Numbered from the stretch's first letter, positions 1 to 6,533 are shown. The stretch: 18,505 nt of DNA from Candidatus Colwellbacteria bacterium RIFCSPHIGHO2_02_FULL_45_17 (GCA_001817685.1 MHIV01000026.1:912-19416); one strand, 5' to 3'. Program-made: numbers and translations. The notes: generated by a model from the letters alone, not told the origin.

Positions 1-466
1 GCGACGGCGGCGCGTGGGTCGTCGTCGTAGTCGAAGAAGTGGTCGTCACCGGGTCATCGCCGACCAGGTGCCCTTCGCACTCCTCACGACTCACGGGAAT
101 CCGAACCTCGTTGCCATCCTCGTCGACGGCAAGAAGCCACAGCTCGCCCTCGAAGTCCGCAAAGAGCGGATCGCAGGGCGCCATGAGCTCCTCGATGTCC
201 TCCGTGTTCTCGCCGACCTGTCTGCACAGACCATTGAGATCACAGAGAACCTCGGGCCCCTCGGGCGTCGGCACCTCCACGTTCACCGTGATGGCACCTT
301 CCGGGATCTCCACTGTCGCCGAACGCTCGGGACCGATGTACCCGAGCTGACCGAGTACTAGGACCACCAGGAGAGCAACGACCAGAATCGCCAGGACGGC
401 GAACCAGTTCACCGCTCCGGTCTCGTCTTTTGCCGCCTTGCGGGCGGCGTTGAGGAAGGTACGCAT
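1..466 (-). CDS. Partial secreted single-TM protein, GC-rich, function unknown
   Basis: An uninterrupted reading frame of 155 codons starts at ATG 466-464 and runs off the left edge, so the C-terminus is missing. It begins MRTFLNAARKAAKDETGAVN, has one hydrophobic helix at about residues 21-42, then an acidic extracytoplasmic part with four cysteines (75, 81, 98, 130) that could form two disulfides, and a Thr/Ser linker at 141-150. A strong Shine-Dalgarno sequence GGGGAGG (474-480) sits 7 nt before the ATG, unlike almost every other gene here. GC is much higher than in the neighbours: 41 of the first 60 bases are G or C. I do not recognise the family. Thr-rich linkers and this codon use recall Actinobacteria-like proteins, so horizontal transfer or a chimeric contig end should be considered. 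That it is coding is well supported; function is unknown. Confidence 0.7.
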   Translation of the reverse strand, partial: MRTFLNAARKAAKDETGAVNWFAVLAILVVALLVVLVLGQLGYIGPERSATVEIPEGAITVNVEVPTPEGPEVLCDLNGLCRQVGENTEDIEELMAPCDPLFADFEGELWLLAVDEDGNEVRIPVSREECEGHLVGDDPVTTTSSTTTTTHAPPS

Positions 467-473
467 CCCTGCG

Positions 474-480
474 CCTCCCC
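474..480 (-). promoter_or_regulatory. Strong Shine-Dalgarno site of the partial left-end gene
   Basis: The minus strand reads GGGGAGG, 7 nt before ATG 466. It supports this start and contrasts with the weak or absent Shine-Dalgarno sites of most other genes in the window. Confidence 0.65.
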
Positions 481-517
481 TTTCTCCGCACAAAGGCGGC
501 TAGTCCAACATTTCTTT

Positions 518-577
518 TGCGTTGGGTACGAATGCGTACCATACGATACGAGATGATATTCATTCATACCCAACGCA
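518..577. repeat. 17-bp inverted repeat with 26-nt loop
   Basis: The left arm 518-534 reads TGCGTTGGGTACGAATG and the right arm 561-577 reads CATTCATACCCAACGCA; they pair at 16 of 17 positions. An alternative smaller hairpin, GGTACG-AATG-CGTACC, lies at 525-540 and would compete with the long stem. Competing stems could mean a regulatory switch or an operator palindrome. No U-tract follows, so a simple terminator is unlikely. Confidence 0.6.
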
Positions 578-612
578 TTTGTTAGGTCCTGCTAATATAG
601 AATGTAAAAGGT

Positions 613-640
613 GCGTTCGAGCGCGCTATTCGCGCAACGC
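613..640. repeat. GC-rich stem-loop
   Basis: GCGTT (613-617) pairs with AACGC (636-640), and GCGCG (621-625) pairs with CGCGC (631-635). There is a 3-nt bulge (CGA) and a 5-nt loop (CTATT), giving ten base pairs in all. It is the second of four hairpins in this stretch. Confidence 0.55.
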
Positions 641-651
641 TATATATCTAA

Positions 652-680
652 CACACATTGACAGAAAAGTCAATAGTGTG
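652..680. repeat. Stem-loop with GTCAAT arm
   Basis: CACAC and ATTGAC (652-662) pair with GTCAAT and GTGTG (669-680). The loop is AGAAAA and one A is bulged, giving eleven base pairs. The TTGAC/GTCAA motif recurs at 717-731. Confidence 0.5.
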
Positions 681-716
681 GTGACGGTCCGCTTCTCGCC
701 TACAAATATGCCCTAC

Positions 717-731
717 TGACAGCCATTGTCA
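717..731. repeat. Short hairpin TGACA-GCCAT-TGTCA
   Basis: A perfect 5-bp stem with a 5-nt loop, the fourth hairpin upstream of rpmE. It ends 17 nt before the proposed -35 box, so an operator role is possible but unproven. Confidence 0.4.
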
Positions 732-748
732 ATAAGATTGGCGTGGGG

Positions 749-777
749 TTGACGCAGGGTGGCTAATAAACAATAAT
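749..777 (+). promoter_or_regulatory. Probable promoter of rpmE-prfA
   Basis: TTGACG at 749-754 matches the sigma70 -35 consensus at five of six positions. A 17-nt spacer is followed by AATAAT at 772-777. The -10 box ends 9 nt before the rpmE ATG, so transcription would begin within about 3 nt of the start codon and give an almost leaderless mRNA. No Shine-Dalgarno sequence is visible there, which fits. Confidence 0.6.
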
Positions 778-786
778 GGCTAAGTT

Positions 787-1128
787 ATGAAAACTGACAT
801 ACATCCACAATATTTCCCAAAGGCAGTTGTTACTTGCTCCTGTGGTGCAAAGCATATATTCGGCGCAACGAGGGAGAAAATGACAGTTGAGATTTGTAGC
901 GAATGCCACCCATTCTACACCGGCAAGGAAAAACTTGTTGACACAGCTGGGCGTGTTGAAAAATTCCAGGCGCGCCAGAGGACTGCGGAGACAAAAAAGA
1001 CTGCGGCGAAAGCCAAAAAGACTCCAGTAGCAAAAGATGTAAAAGCGTCCTCAATTAAATCTGCTAAGAGCAAACCATTAGCTACAAAAAAGACGCCGTC
1101 AAAATCAACGGCGGGAAAGAAAAAATAA
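787..1128 (+). CDS. rpmE: Ribosomal protein bL31 with basic C-terminal tail
   Basis: A large-subunit ribosomal protein of the zinc-binding bL31 type. The N-terminal ~60 residues fit the family: MKTDIHPQYF, a CxC pair (C17, C19), a CxxC pair (C37, C40) and the HPFYTGK segment. The four cysteines are the expected zinc ligands. Residues 66-113 form an extension made almost entirely of Lys, Ala, Ser and Thr, which makes the protein well over the usual ~70 residues; such a tail probably binds rRNA. The ATG lacks a Shine-Dalgarno site and lies just after a promoter. prfA follows 48 nt downstream in the same frame, a pairing (rpmE-prfA) known from other bacteria. Identification is firm; the role of the tail is inferred. 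Confidence 0.93.
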   Translation: MKTDIHPQYFPKAVVTCSCGAKHIFGATREKMTVEICSECHPFYTGKEKLVDTAGRVEKFQARQRTAETKKTAAKAKKTPVAKDVKASSIKSAKSKPLATKKTPSKSTAGKKK

Positions 1129-1176
1129 GGAAGAATATTCTATAGACCACGGAGGGCTTTAACTGACCTCGGTTCT

Positions 1177-1944
1177 ATGGGACACGAATCTCCTCAAATA
1201 AAAATGAGCAGGGTCATCTTGGAAATACGAGCAGGCACGGGAGGTGATGAAGCGGCGATATTCGCTGGCGACCTCGCAAGAATGTATCAAAGATACGCCG
1301 AGAAGAACGGTTGGAAATTTACCGTGCTCGATACAAACAAAACAACGCTCCACGGTTTCAAAACATTTATAGCAAGAGCTAGCGGCGAAGGCGCACTTGA
1401 GAATCTAAGACAGGAGTCTGGTGTCCACCGTGTTCAGCGCATTCCAGCCACAGAAAAAGCTGGGAGAATTCACACATCAACGGCCTCCGTTGCAGTGATG
1501 CCTGTTGTTGAAGCAAGAGAGGTAAACGTAAACCCGGGCGACATCGACATTTCTTTCTTTAGATCCTCAGGGCCCGGTGGGCAGAACGTAAACAAAGTTG
1601 AAACGGCTGTGAGAATTACGCACAAACCTACGGGCATAGTCGTCTCCTCACAAGCCTCAAGGACACAATTAGAAAACAGAGAACAGGCGATGGAAGTTCT
1701 CCGCTCAAAACTATTCGAGGCACAGATCGAGAGACAGCAAATGGTGATGGGATCACTAAGGAAGGAGCAGATCGGCACAGCCGATAGATCTGAAAAGATT
1801 AGGACTTATAATTTCCCGCAGGATAGAATAACGGACCACAGAATCGGGAAGAAATTTTCGAACATCGAGCACGTCCTTGATGGAGATTTAGACAAGATAG
1901 TTAGAGCATTTCAAAAACAAGAAAAGGACGCCGCCCAGGAATAA
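1177..1944 (+). CDS. prfA: Peptide chain release factor 1, lacking N-terminal domain
   Basis: Recognises UAA/UAG in the ribosomal A site and triggers peptide release. The RF1-type anticodon motif PAT is at residues 90-92 (HRVQRIPATE) and the GGQ catalytic motif at 134-136 (SSGPGGQNVNK). PAT separates it from RF2, which has SPF. At 255 aa it is about 100 residues shorter than usual: the helical domain 1 is absent and the protein starts almost at the EIRAGTGGDEA segment. GGAGGG at 1151-1156 is too far (20 nt) from ATG 1177 for normal spacing; ATG 1204 is an alternative start and gives an even shorter N-terminus. No in-frame start codon occurs between the rpmE stop and 1177. The stop codon lies at the centre of an 11-bp palindrome, and a diverged copy of the gene's 3' end follows at 1980-2039. 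No prmC follows. The short form is probably a lineage trait rather than decay. Confidence 0.88.
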   Translation: MGHESPQIKMSRVILEIRAGTGGDEAAIFAGDLARMYQRYAEKNGWKFTVLDTNKTTLHGFKTFIARASGEGALENLRQESGVHRVQRIPATEKAGRIHTSTASVAVMPVVEAREVNVNPGDIDISFFRSSGPGGQNVNKVETAVRITHKPTGIVVSSQASRTQLENREQAMEVLRSKLFEAQIERQQMVMGSLRKEQIGTADRSEKIRTYNFPQDRITDHRIGKKFSNIEHVLDGDLDKIVRAFQKQEKDAAQE

Positions 1945-1954
1945 TTCCTGGGCG
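1932..1954. repeat. 11-bp perfect palindrome around the prfA stop codon
   Basis: CGCCCAGGAAT (1932-1942) pairs perfectly with ATTCCTGGGCG (1944-1954) around a single A. The prfA stop TAA is 1942-1944. A one-base centre means the RNA hairpin would need to open two or three pairs. It borders the repeat at 1950-1978 and may be part of the same mobile or palindromic element. Confidence 0.65.
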
Positions 1955-1978
1955 AGGCTCGCCCACTGAAAGTGGGCG
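1950..1978. repeat. REP-like palindromic repeat, copy A
   Basis: Two overlapping hairpins: GGGCGA-GGC-TCGCCC (1950-1964) and CGCCCACT-GAA-AGTGGGCG (1960-1978). The 18-mer GGGCGAGGCTCGCCCACT (1950-1967) recurs with one mismatch on the minus strand at 15146-15163, next to trxB. This suggests an interspersed palindromic repeat family in the genome. Confidence 0.6.
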
Positions 1979-1979
1979 G

Positions 1980-2039
1980 GGCGATTTAGATAAAATCGTT
2001 GGCGCTTGCAGAAAGGCAGAAGAGAAAGACGAAGAATAG
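1980..2039 (+). pseudogene. Diverged remnant of a second prfA 3' end
   Basis: Read from 1980 this stretch gives GDLDKIVGACRKAEEKDEE and a TAG stop. The intact prfA ends GDLDKIVRAFQKQEKDAAQE. The first seven residues are identical, and ten of the first fourteen match. At DNA level 28 of the first 42 bases match, so it is not a fresh duplication. It is in a different frame from prfA and has no start. A likely origin is partial replacement of prfA by recombination with a relative's copy, leaving the old tail behind after a palindromic repeat. A very old tandem duplication is the alternative. Confidence 0.6.
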
Positions 2040-2056
2040 TCACTTACATTTGTGAC
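2039..2056. repeat. Small hairpin after the prfA remnant
   Basis: GTCAC (2039-2043) and GTGAC (2052-2056) flank an 8-nt loop, directly at the TAG of the prfA remnant. There is no clear U-tract, so its function is unclear. Confidence 0.35.
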
Positions 2057-2075
2057 CGAAGCGAGTGAGCTTTTG

Positions 2076-2177
2076 TTCTCCCGGAACATCGCGCAGGCAT
2101 TCTCGCTTGGGATTATGAGAATGCCGAGCGGGAAGAAATTTTGCCCGCTGGAGGCAAAATATTCTGGTTCCGGAGAA
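2076..2177. other. Three-way-junction structured element
   Basis: An outer stem TTCTCCCGGAAC (2076-2087) pairs with GTTCCGGAGAA (2167-2177) with one extra C. It encloses two hairpins: GGCATTCTC (2096-2104) with GAGAATGCC (2117-2125), and ATTTTGCC (2138-2145) with GGCAAAAT (2153-2160). Together they make a compact cloverleaf-like fold of about 100 nt between two convergent genes. It may be a structured RNA, a two-way terminator region or a MITE-like element. The strand is unknown because palindromes fold from either side. No tRNA features (CCA, T-loop) are seen. Confidence 0.5.
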
Positions 2178-2194
2178 TAAATGCGAGCGAGCCC

Positions 2195-3658
2195 TTACGA
2201 GTTGAGGATGTTGATGTCCTGCTGAAATCTCGCGGCGGTATCAACAACGTTCCTGCCATAAACGTTCGTACAAACATACCTTACATTCCAACCGCAGTAA
2301 TATCTCGCAGCAGCAAGAAGCTCGTTTGAGGCCGCACCATTGTCTTTGAGAAGAAGCCCAGTCGCAACAAACGCGTCTGAATTTCTCCACGGGGATGCAG
2401 GATTACTGCCTGTGATTTGTGAAACTGCGTCAGCATAAAGAACCCACGTAGATGGAATAAACTGAGCAGGCCCCATGGCGCCGCCGTATGCCCCGTCAGA
2501 AGGGATTGGGCACGACACTAGAGTTGTGTCTGGATCAAAACCAAGCTCATCCGTAATCTCCAAAAACAGCGGAATATCCCTTGTCGGATGCATCGTGGTT
2601 TTATTGCTTGCTCTATCTGGGTAGTAGGGATTAACGTCATACTCACACTTTCCGACGTTACTCCCCAGCGCGGACTCTCTGTCGAGAACCGCAAGAATGA
2701 GAGCTGCTCTTACCCCAGTTGCACGCTCCGCAAACTTTGCAAACTCGTATGCCTCGGAAAAACTCATTTGACCACCACCGATAAGCTCGAAGATTCTGCT
2801 TCTTATTTCAGCCGCACTTTTTTGCGTTTCGATAAGTAGTTTTTGATACTCGGACTCCTTGCCCTTTGTTACGGCAAGCAGGGTGTCTTTCTCGGACCTT
2901 GCGCCTTGCACTCCGACACGCTGCTTCTCTTGAAAAACCTTCAGTGCTTCCACGTCTGCGCGCTCCATAGCCAGAAGTTCTTTTTGATTAATAAGCTCGT
3001 CTCGAAGTTGCGCTAAGGCTTCGACCGAAACACGCAAACTATCTTGAACAGCAAGAAGATCATTAACGCTGCCAAAAAAGTCAGACAGTGAGGGGTTTTC
3101 AAGTAAGACCTCGATTAGCCCACGCCTATCTTCGACATAAGTTTTTCTAAGAAGTGCCCCCAGGGCTTCTCTGCTAATGTTTATCTCTCCTTCCACATCC
3201 GAGATTCTACTCGATGTCTTCGTTATCTCGCCCGTAAGTTGAGTAAGCGACAAGTTGATAGCCCTAATCTGCAAAGCGATTTTATCAATCTTCGCCTGAA
3301 GAGCATTTATTTCGCCTTGCAGGCTCGAACCTTGCTTACGATAGTTCGCGATAGTTGTTTCATATTCCCCAATTTGTTCCTCAAGCTCCTCGAGCTCAGC
3401 TTCAAGCTCTGCCCTTTCCCTATCGTCAGTCTGCGCAAAAGTGTCTCCCCTCCCTGGGGCTAGAACAGATCCGCTAAGAAATATAAAAGAGATTACAACA
3501 ACAGCGATGCCGGTCTCAAAGACCCATTTAGGTATCCGTCTGTATGGAGATTTATCTAAATTTACCCGCGCGCCTCGATACGCAAAAACGTCCGTCCTAG
3601 CGGTGGGCTTTATATCGATTAGGACTTTAGGTCTTTGCCTCTTTGCCTTGTTCATCAC
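2195..3658 (-). CDS. Membrane-anchored coiled-coil lytic transglycosylase (MltB-type)
   Basis: Probably cleaves peptidoglycan glycan strands outside the cytoplasmic membrane. Residues 1-44 are basic and cytoplasmic and ~45-67 form one membrane segment. Residues 78-290 are a long coiled coil like PcsB/EnvC/CwlO hydrolase regulators. Residues ~300-487 form an SLT_2/MltB-like domain with the likely catalytic Glu328 in VLDRESALGS and the signature GGAMGPAQFIPSTW (392-405). Cysteines 338 and 383, and 455 and 463, could form disulfides in the exported domain. The start is GTG 3658 or ATG 3655; both lie inside the end of rplY, so the genes overlap by about 30 nt and are probably translationally coupled. 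Fusing a coiled-coil regulator to its hydrolase is plausible for a reduced genome. The family is solid; exact substrate and partners are inferred. Confidence 0.85.
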   Translation of the reverse strand: MMNKAKRQRPKVLIDIKPTARTDVFAYRGARVNLDKSPYRRIPKWVFETGIAVVVISFIFLSGSVLAPGRGDTFAQTDDRERAELEAELEELEEQIGEYETTIANYRKQGSSLQGEINALQAKIDKIALQIRAINLSLTQLTGEITKTSSRISDVEGEINISREALGALLRKTYVEDRRGLIEVLLENPSLSDFFGSVNDLLAVQDSLRVSVEALAQLRDELINQKELLAMERADVEALKVFQEKQRVGVQGARSEKDTLLAVTKGKESEYQKLLIETQKSAAEIRSRIFELIGGGQMSFSEAYEFAKFAERATGVRAALILAVLDRESALGSNVGKCEYDVNPYYPDRASNKTTMHPTRDIPLFLEITDELGFDPDTTLVSCPIPSDGAYGGAMGPAQFIPSTWVLYADAVSQITGSNPASPWRNSDAFVATGLLLKDNGAASNELLAAARYYCGWNVRYVCTNVYGRNVVDTAARFQQDINILNS

Positions 3659-4310
3659 CAGGCTTCTCTTGTGACTCCCCCTCTACTTGGGCACGCTTTT
3701 CTTCGCCTTCTACAACCACATCTTCTGGCGTGAGTTCTTTAACCAGCTCTACTTCTTCCTCGCGTTGTTCAGAAACACTTGCTATAACAGACTCGGGATC
3801 GGCGTTGATTACAAATGAACTGCTAATCGCTATATCTTTTACATATATGCTTTGGTTAAGCTCCACGAGCGCCGAAAGGTCGACGACGATACTCGACGGA
3901 ATGTCTCCAGGCAACGCTTCGACTTCGAGCTCGTCCATAACCTTAACCAGGATTCCGTTATTATCGCGAACCGCCGGAGACTCTCCAGTAAAATCGATTG
4001 GGACGTGTGTAGTAACCTTCTCATCCATCCGCACTTGGTAGAAATCTACTGCTAGAATTGTGCTAGTTAAAGAATCTCTCCTGACATCATGTATAAGCAC
4101 TGGCCTGGAGCCACCTTTATCTAAAACAATATTGACTATGGTGTGTTCTCCGGCTTCTTTATAGACACTGGAAAAAGCGTCAGCGGGAATGGATAGGTGA
4201 ACATTCTCAATACCGCGACCGTAAAGCTCTGCGGGAAGAAGCCCCTCTCTGCGAAGTTGTTTAGTCCTTCTTCCGAATATTTCTCTTTTTTGTGCGGCAA
4301 GCTCAGCCAT
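3627..4310 (-). CDS. rplY: Ribosomal protein bL25, CTC type
   Basis: A 5S-rRNA-binding large-subunit protein. Residues ~3-92 match the L25 beta-barrel (KREIFGRRTKQLRREGLLPAELYG), and ~98-183 match the C-terminal TL5/CTC domain (VPIDFTGESPAVRDNNGILV, then VEALPGDIP). The last ~45 residues are an acidic, low-complexity tail rich in Glu. At 227 aa it has the length of CTC-type proteins rather than the ~94-aa E. coli form. The ATG at 4310 has a promoter about 15 nt upstream and no good Shine-Dalgarno. The transglycosylase gene overlaps its 3' end. Identification is firm. Confidence 0.92.
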   Translation of the reverse strand: MAELAAQKREIFGRRTKQLRREGLLPAELYGRGIENVHLSIPADAFSSVYKEAGEHTIVNIVLDKGGSRPVLIHDVRRDSLTSTILAVDFYQVRMDEKVTTHVPIDFTGESPAVRDNNGILVKVMDELEVEALPGDIPSSIVVDLSALVELNQSIYVKDIAISSSFVINADPESVIASVSEQREEEVELVKELTPEDVVVEGEEKRAQVEGESQEKPGDEQGKEAKT

Positions 4311-4325
4311 GGTATACCACTTTAT

Positions 4326-4354
4326 ACTATAGAAGGCAGAAAAGTCTAGAGCAA
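4326..4354 (-). promoter_or_regulatory. Probable promoter of rplY
   Basis: On the minus strand TTGCTC (4349-4354) is followed by a 17-nt spacer and TATAGT (4326-4331), 15 nt before the rplY ATG. TATAAA at 4321-4326 is an alternative -10 box. Either gives a 5' leader of only a few nt. It marks rplY as the start of a transcription unit separate from fba. Confidence 0.55.
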
Positions 4355-4395
4355 GACACTCGCTAGCTTATGTCGTTGGTTTTTCTAACCTCTAC

Positions 4396-5286
4396 TTAAG
4401 TTAAACGGTTGAACAATCTCAATCGTTTCAAAACGACTTTGTATACTTCTTCTTCTGGGTCAGTAAACTTCCCTCCTGGATCGGAGAGTAGCCTATAAGG
4501 AGCGATTTCTTCTGCATCTTCTTTTAGCATCCCTTCGAGTCCCCTACGCCACGCAACTCGAATTTCGGTATTGATGTGAATTACTGAAATCCCTGCTTTT
4601 ATTGCCTTCACAAAATCTTCATCGGTTGTTCCGGAACCGCCGTGAAGAACCAATGGCACACCGGCGGCTTTTCTAATCTTCTTTATTCGCTCAATGTCCA
4701 AGTTAGGGTTTTTGCCTGATCTCACCATACCGTGGATTTCGCCAACCGCAGGTGCCAATAAATCCACACCAGTCTCTTTTACAAAACGCTCGGCCTCCTC
4801 TGGAGTTGTCATATCTTCTTCGCTTACAGCTGCTCCTTCTGGAACTTCATCCAGCAACTTTGAGGAAGTCCCGATGTACCCTACCTCGCCTTCTATGAGC
4901 ACTGTCGGTGTTATTGATTTTGCGAGTTCCACTGCCTCTTTGGTCTTTTTGATATTATCTTCGAAGGGTAAATTGGCTCCGTCAAAGATAACCGAGTCGT
5001 ACCCAGCCTCCACGGCTTCTTTTACTTTATCGAGCTCTCGCATATGATCGGCGTTCAGAAATATCGGATACCTGGATTCTTCGCGTAGACTTAGAATAAG
5101 CGCCGCAGCTTGCTTCATTCCTATAAACTCGGCCTCACCCTCGGATGTTCCTATTATTACAGGAACTCGTAGCTCTGTTGCAGCGCGAGTTATTGCTCGG
5201 AGCGCCGCAAGCTCGGAAATATTAAAATGCCCGATTGCGACCTGTCTATCTTCCGCAGAATAGATTGCCTCCTTTAGATAATCCAT
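4396..5286 (-). CDS. fba: Class II fructose/tagatose-bisphosphate aldolase family
   Basis: Zn-dependent class II aldolase that splits a ketose 1,6-bisphosphate into DHAP and an aldehyde phosphate. The expected active-site elements are present: D80 and H81 in FLNADHM, E132 in LIEGEVGYIG, H185 in GEIHGM, the HGGSG phosphate loop (215-219) and INTEIR (238-243). H81, H185 and H215 are the presumed metal ligands. The 296-aa length is close to the tagatose/fructose subgroup. It is the last gene of the carbon operon, starting 2 nt after the stop of the unknown 414-aa gene. Fructose versus tagatose or sedoheptulose bisphosphate cannot be decided from sequence; fructose 1,6-bisphosphate is likeliest because GAPDH is in the same operon. 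Confidence 0.88.
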   Translation of the reverse strand: MDYLKEAIYSAEDRQVAIGHFNISELAALRAITRAATELRVPVIIGTSEGEAEFIGMKQAAALILSLREESRYPIFLNADHMRELDKVKEAVEAGYDSVIFDGANLPFEDNIKKTKEAVELAKSITPTVLIEGEVGYIGTSSKLLDEVPEGAAVSEEDMTTPEEAERFVKETGVDLLAPAVGEIHGMVRSGKNPNLDIERIKKIRKAAGVPLVLHGGSGTTDEDFVKAIKAGISVIHINTEIRVAWRRGLEGMLKEDAEEIAPYRLLSDPGGKFTDPEEEVYKVVLKRLRLFNRLT

Positions 5287-5288
5287 CC

Positions 5289-6533
5289 TTACCCAAAATT
5301 AATTACGCCCTTATCAAAATTTTCTATCAGTAATTCTTCCATTTTATCTTCTCCACCAACATACTCCGAGAAAAGTTTAGTCCACATAGCCTCACGCTGA
5401 TGATAGTTAAAATTCTCACGGCCACCTTCCATAAAAGATGCAAGCGTCATTGTGTTGTCTTCCAGATCAAAACTAATTAAACTTTCACTACCATCCTCCT
5501 CTTCAAAAATTCCACCAACCCAATCTAGGTCATGCCACCCCTCCAAATCTATATCTGGCTCAAGCGCACCGAAGTAGGTCAAGTCTCGCTCACCTCTCGC
5601 CCAATGCATAGACTCAGGATTCACGTGTGGAACGAAAAGCCGTGGATCCTTTGGGTCTTTCTTCCAAAGGTATTGCTGAACTATAAGCCACTCCGTGCCT
5701 TTAAGATTTTTCGCCTCCTGGACATCGCCGCGTAGAAGTGCTTTGAATTTTACGGAAAAATTATCTTTGTCTACGAGATACTTTGCGAACAGCTTAGAAT
5801 AGAAAGATATTTCGTGGAAATAATGAAGAAACAGCGCTGTGTCTCTCAAAAATTTTCCCGGCACATTTTCCGCTATCGGATTTAGGAATATAACGCCGAA
5901 CTCTTTAAGGTGACTGACGTTGTGATGTTTCTTGGCGACAAATTTCCTCGCCACTTCCTGCCATTCCGGGCCCAGCACTTTTATTTCTATTTCCCTTTCC
6001 TCAAAATCATCTGCAGTAAAGTGGCTATATTCTTGCTCAAAAGTCTCGTGCATCCACAGGTCGGATTCAAGAAATCTTAGAGCACTAAAAACCTCCGTAA
6101 CGTCTTGCCCTTTTAGTAAATCGTCGATGCTCGTAGCGCCCATATATTTCAGGACGTTTTGCGGCGGACGCTTTTTTAAGATTTTCTCAGCGAACTCCTT
6201 TTTTAGGAACAGCCCGCTCTTCACTGTTGCCGCTTCGCTCGCGAACTTAACTACTTTTTCAAACTCATCGTCTCCTTCAAGTTTACTGACAAAGCCTATG
6301 AGCTGTTTCTCGTGCCGCAATATCTTCTTTCGTAGAATTTCGCGCACCTCCCCAGCCGGCGTGTGTGTCGGATCGAGAACGTCGAGGGTTTTTTGAATCA
6401 TTGACCTATTCTTATCTATGAAGTCTTGAAGCACGTCGCTTCTGCCTATGCGCTCCGATATCTTCTCATTCAAGTTATCCAAAATATAGGGATCTATGCC
6501 GAGTACCCTTCCTAAATCACTAGAGGTAGTCAT
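5289..6533 (-). CDS. Unrecognised 414-aa protein in the sugar-phosphate operon
   Basis: A clear gene: its start overlaps the pfkB stop by 4 nt (ATGA) and its stop lies 2 nt before the aldolase start. I do not recognise a family. The protein looks soluble and cytoplasmic, with no signal peptide, no membrane segment and no cysteine. The N-terminal ~170 residues are mostly helical and charged. Distinctive blocks rich in His, Trp and Asp follow: KKHHNVSHLKEFGVIFLNP (201-219), VPHVNPESMHWARGERDL (301-318), EGWHDLDWVGGIF (331-343) and FNYHQREAMW (375-384). Such blocks look like conserved functional sites but no known motif fits. Position between a sugar kinase and an aldolase suggests a part in sugar-phosphate metabolism or its control. 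That is inference from context only. Confidence 0.85.
   Translation of the reverse strand: MTTSSDLGRVLGIDPYILDNLNEKISERIGRSDVLQDFIDKNRSMIQKTLDVLDPTHTPAGEVREILRKKILRHEKQLIGFVSKLEGDDEFEKVVKFASEAATVKSGLFLKKEFAEKILKKRPPQNVLKYMGATSIDDLLKGQDVTEVFSALRFLESDLWMHETFEQEYSHFTADDFEEREIEIKVLGPEWQEVARKFVAKKHHNVSHLKEFGVIFLNPIAENVPGKFLRDTALFLHYFHEISFYSKLFAKYLVDKDNFSVKFKALLRGDVQEAKNLKGTEWLIVQQYLWKKDPKDPRLFVPHVNPESMHWARGERDLTYFGALEPDIDLEGWHDLDWVGGIFEEEDGSESLISFDLEDNTMTLASFMEGGRENFNYHQREAMWTKLFSEYVGGEDKMEELLIENFDKGVINFG

Larger units (their letters stand above)
467..786. other. Gene-free region with four consecutive stem-loops
   Basis: About 320 bases between the GC-rich gene on the minus strand and rpmE on the plus strand. 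Short open frames here show no protein-like pattern. The region holds four hairpins (518-577, 613-640, 652-680, 717-731), entered separately, followed by a promoter (749-777). Composition shifts from GC-rich to the window average near position 490. It could be a divergent regulatory region, a structured RNA, or the edge of an inserted or misassembled segment. Confidence 0.6.

Noticed and set aside
522..719. 65-codon open frame upstream of rpmE
   Set aside because: It runs through three hairpins, has no Shine-Dalgarno or promoter at its start and no protein-like composition.
2039..2177. tRNA-like gene in the cloverleaf element
   Set aside because: There is no T-loop GTTC-A consensus, anticodon stem of proper size or CCA end.
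2141..2329. Plus-strand open frame over the structured element and transglycosylase end
   Set aside because: It overlaps the real minus-strand gene and the cloverleaf element, and its sequence resembles no protein family.
4360..4395. Possible terminator after fba
   Set aside because: Only a 4-bp GGTT/AACC stem is visible with no proper U-tract; too weak to call.
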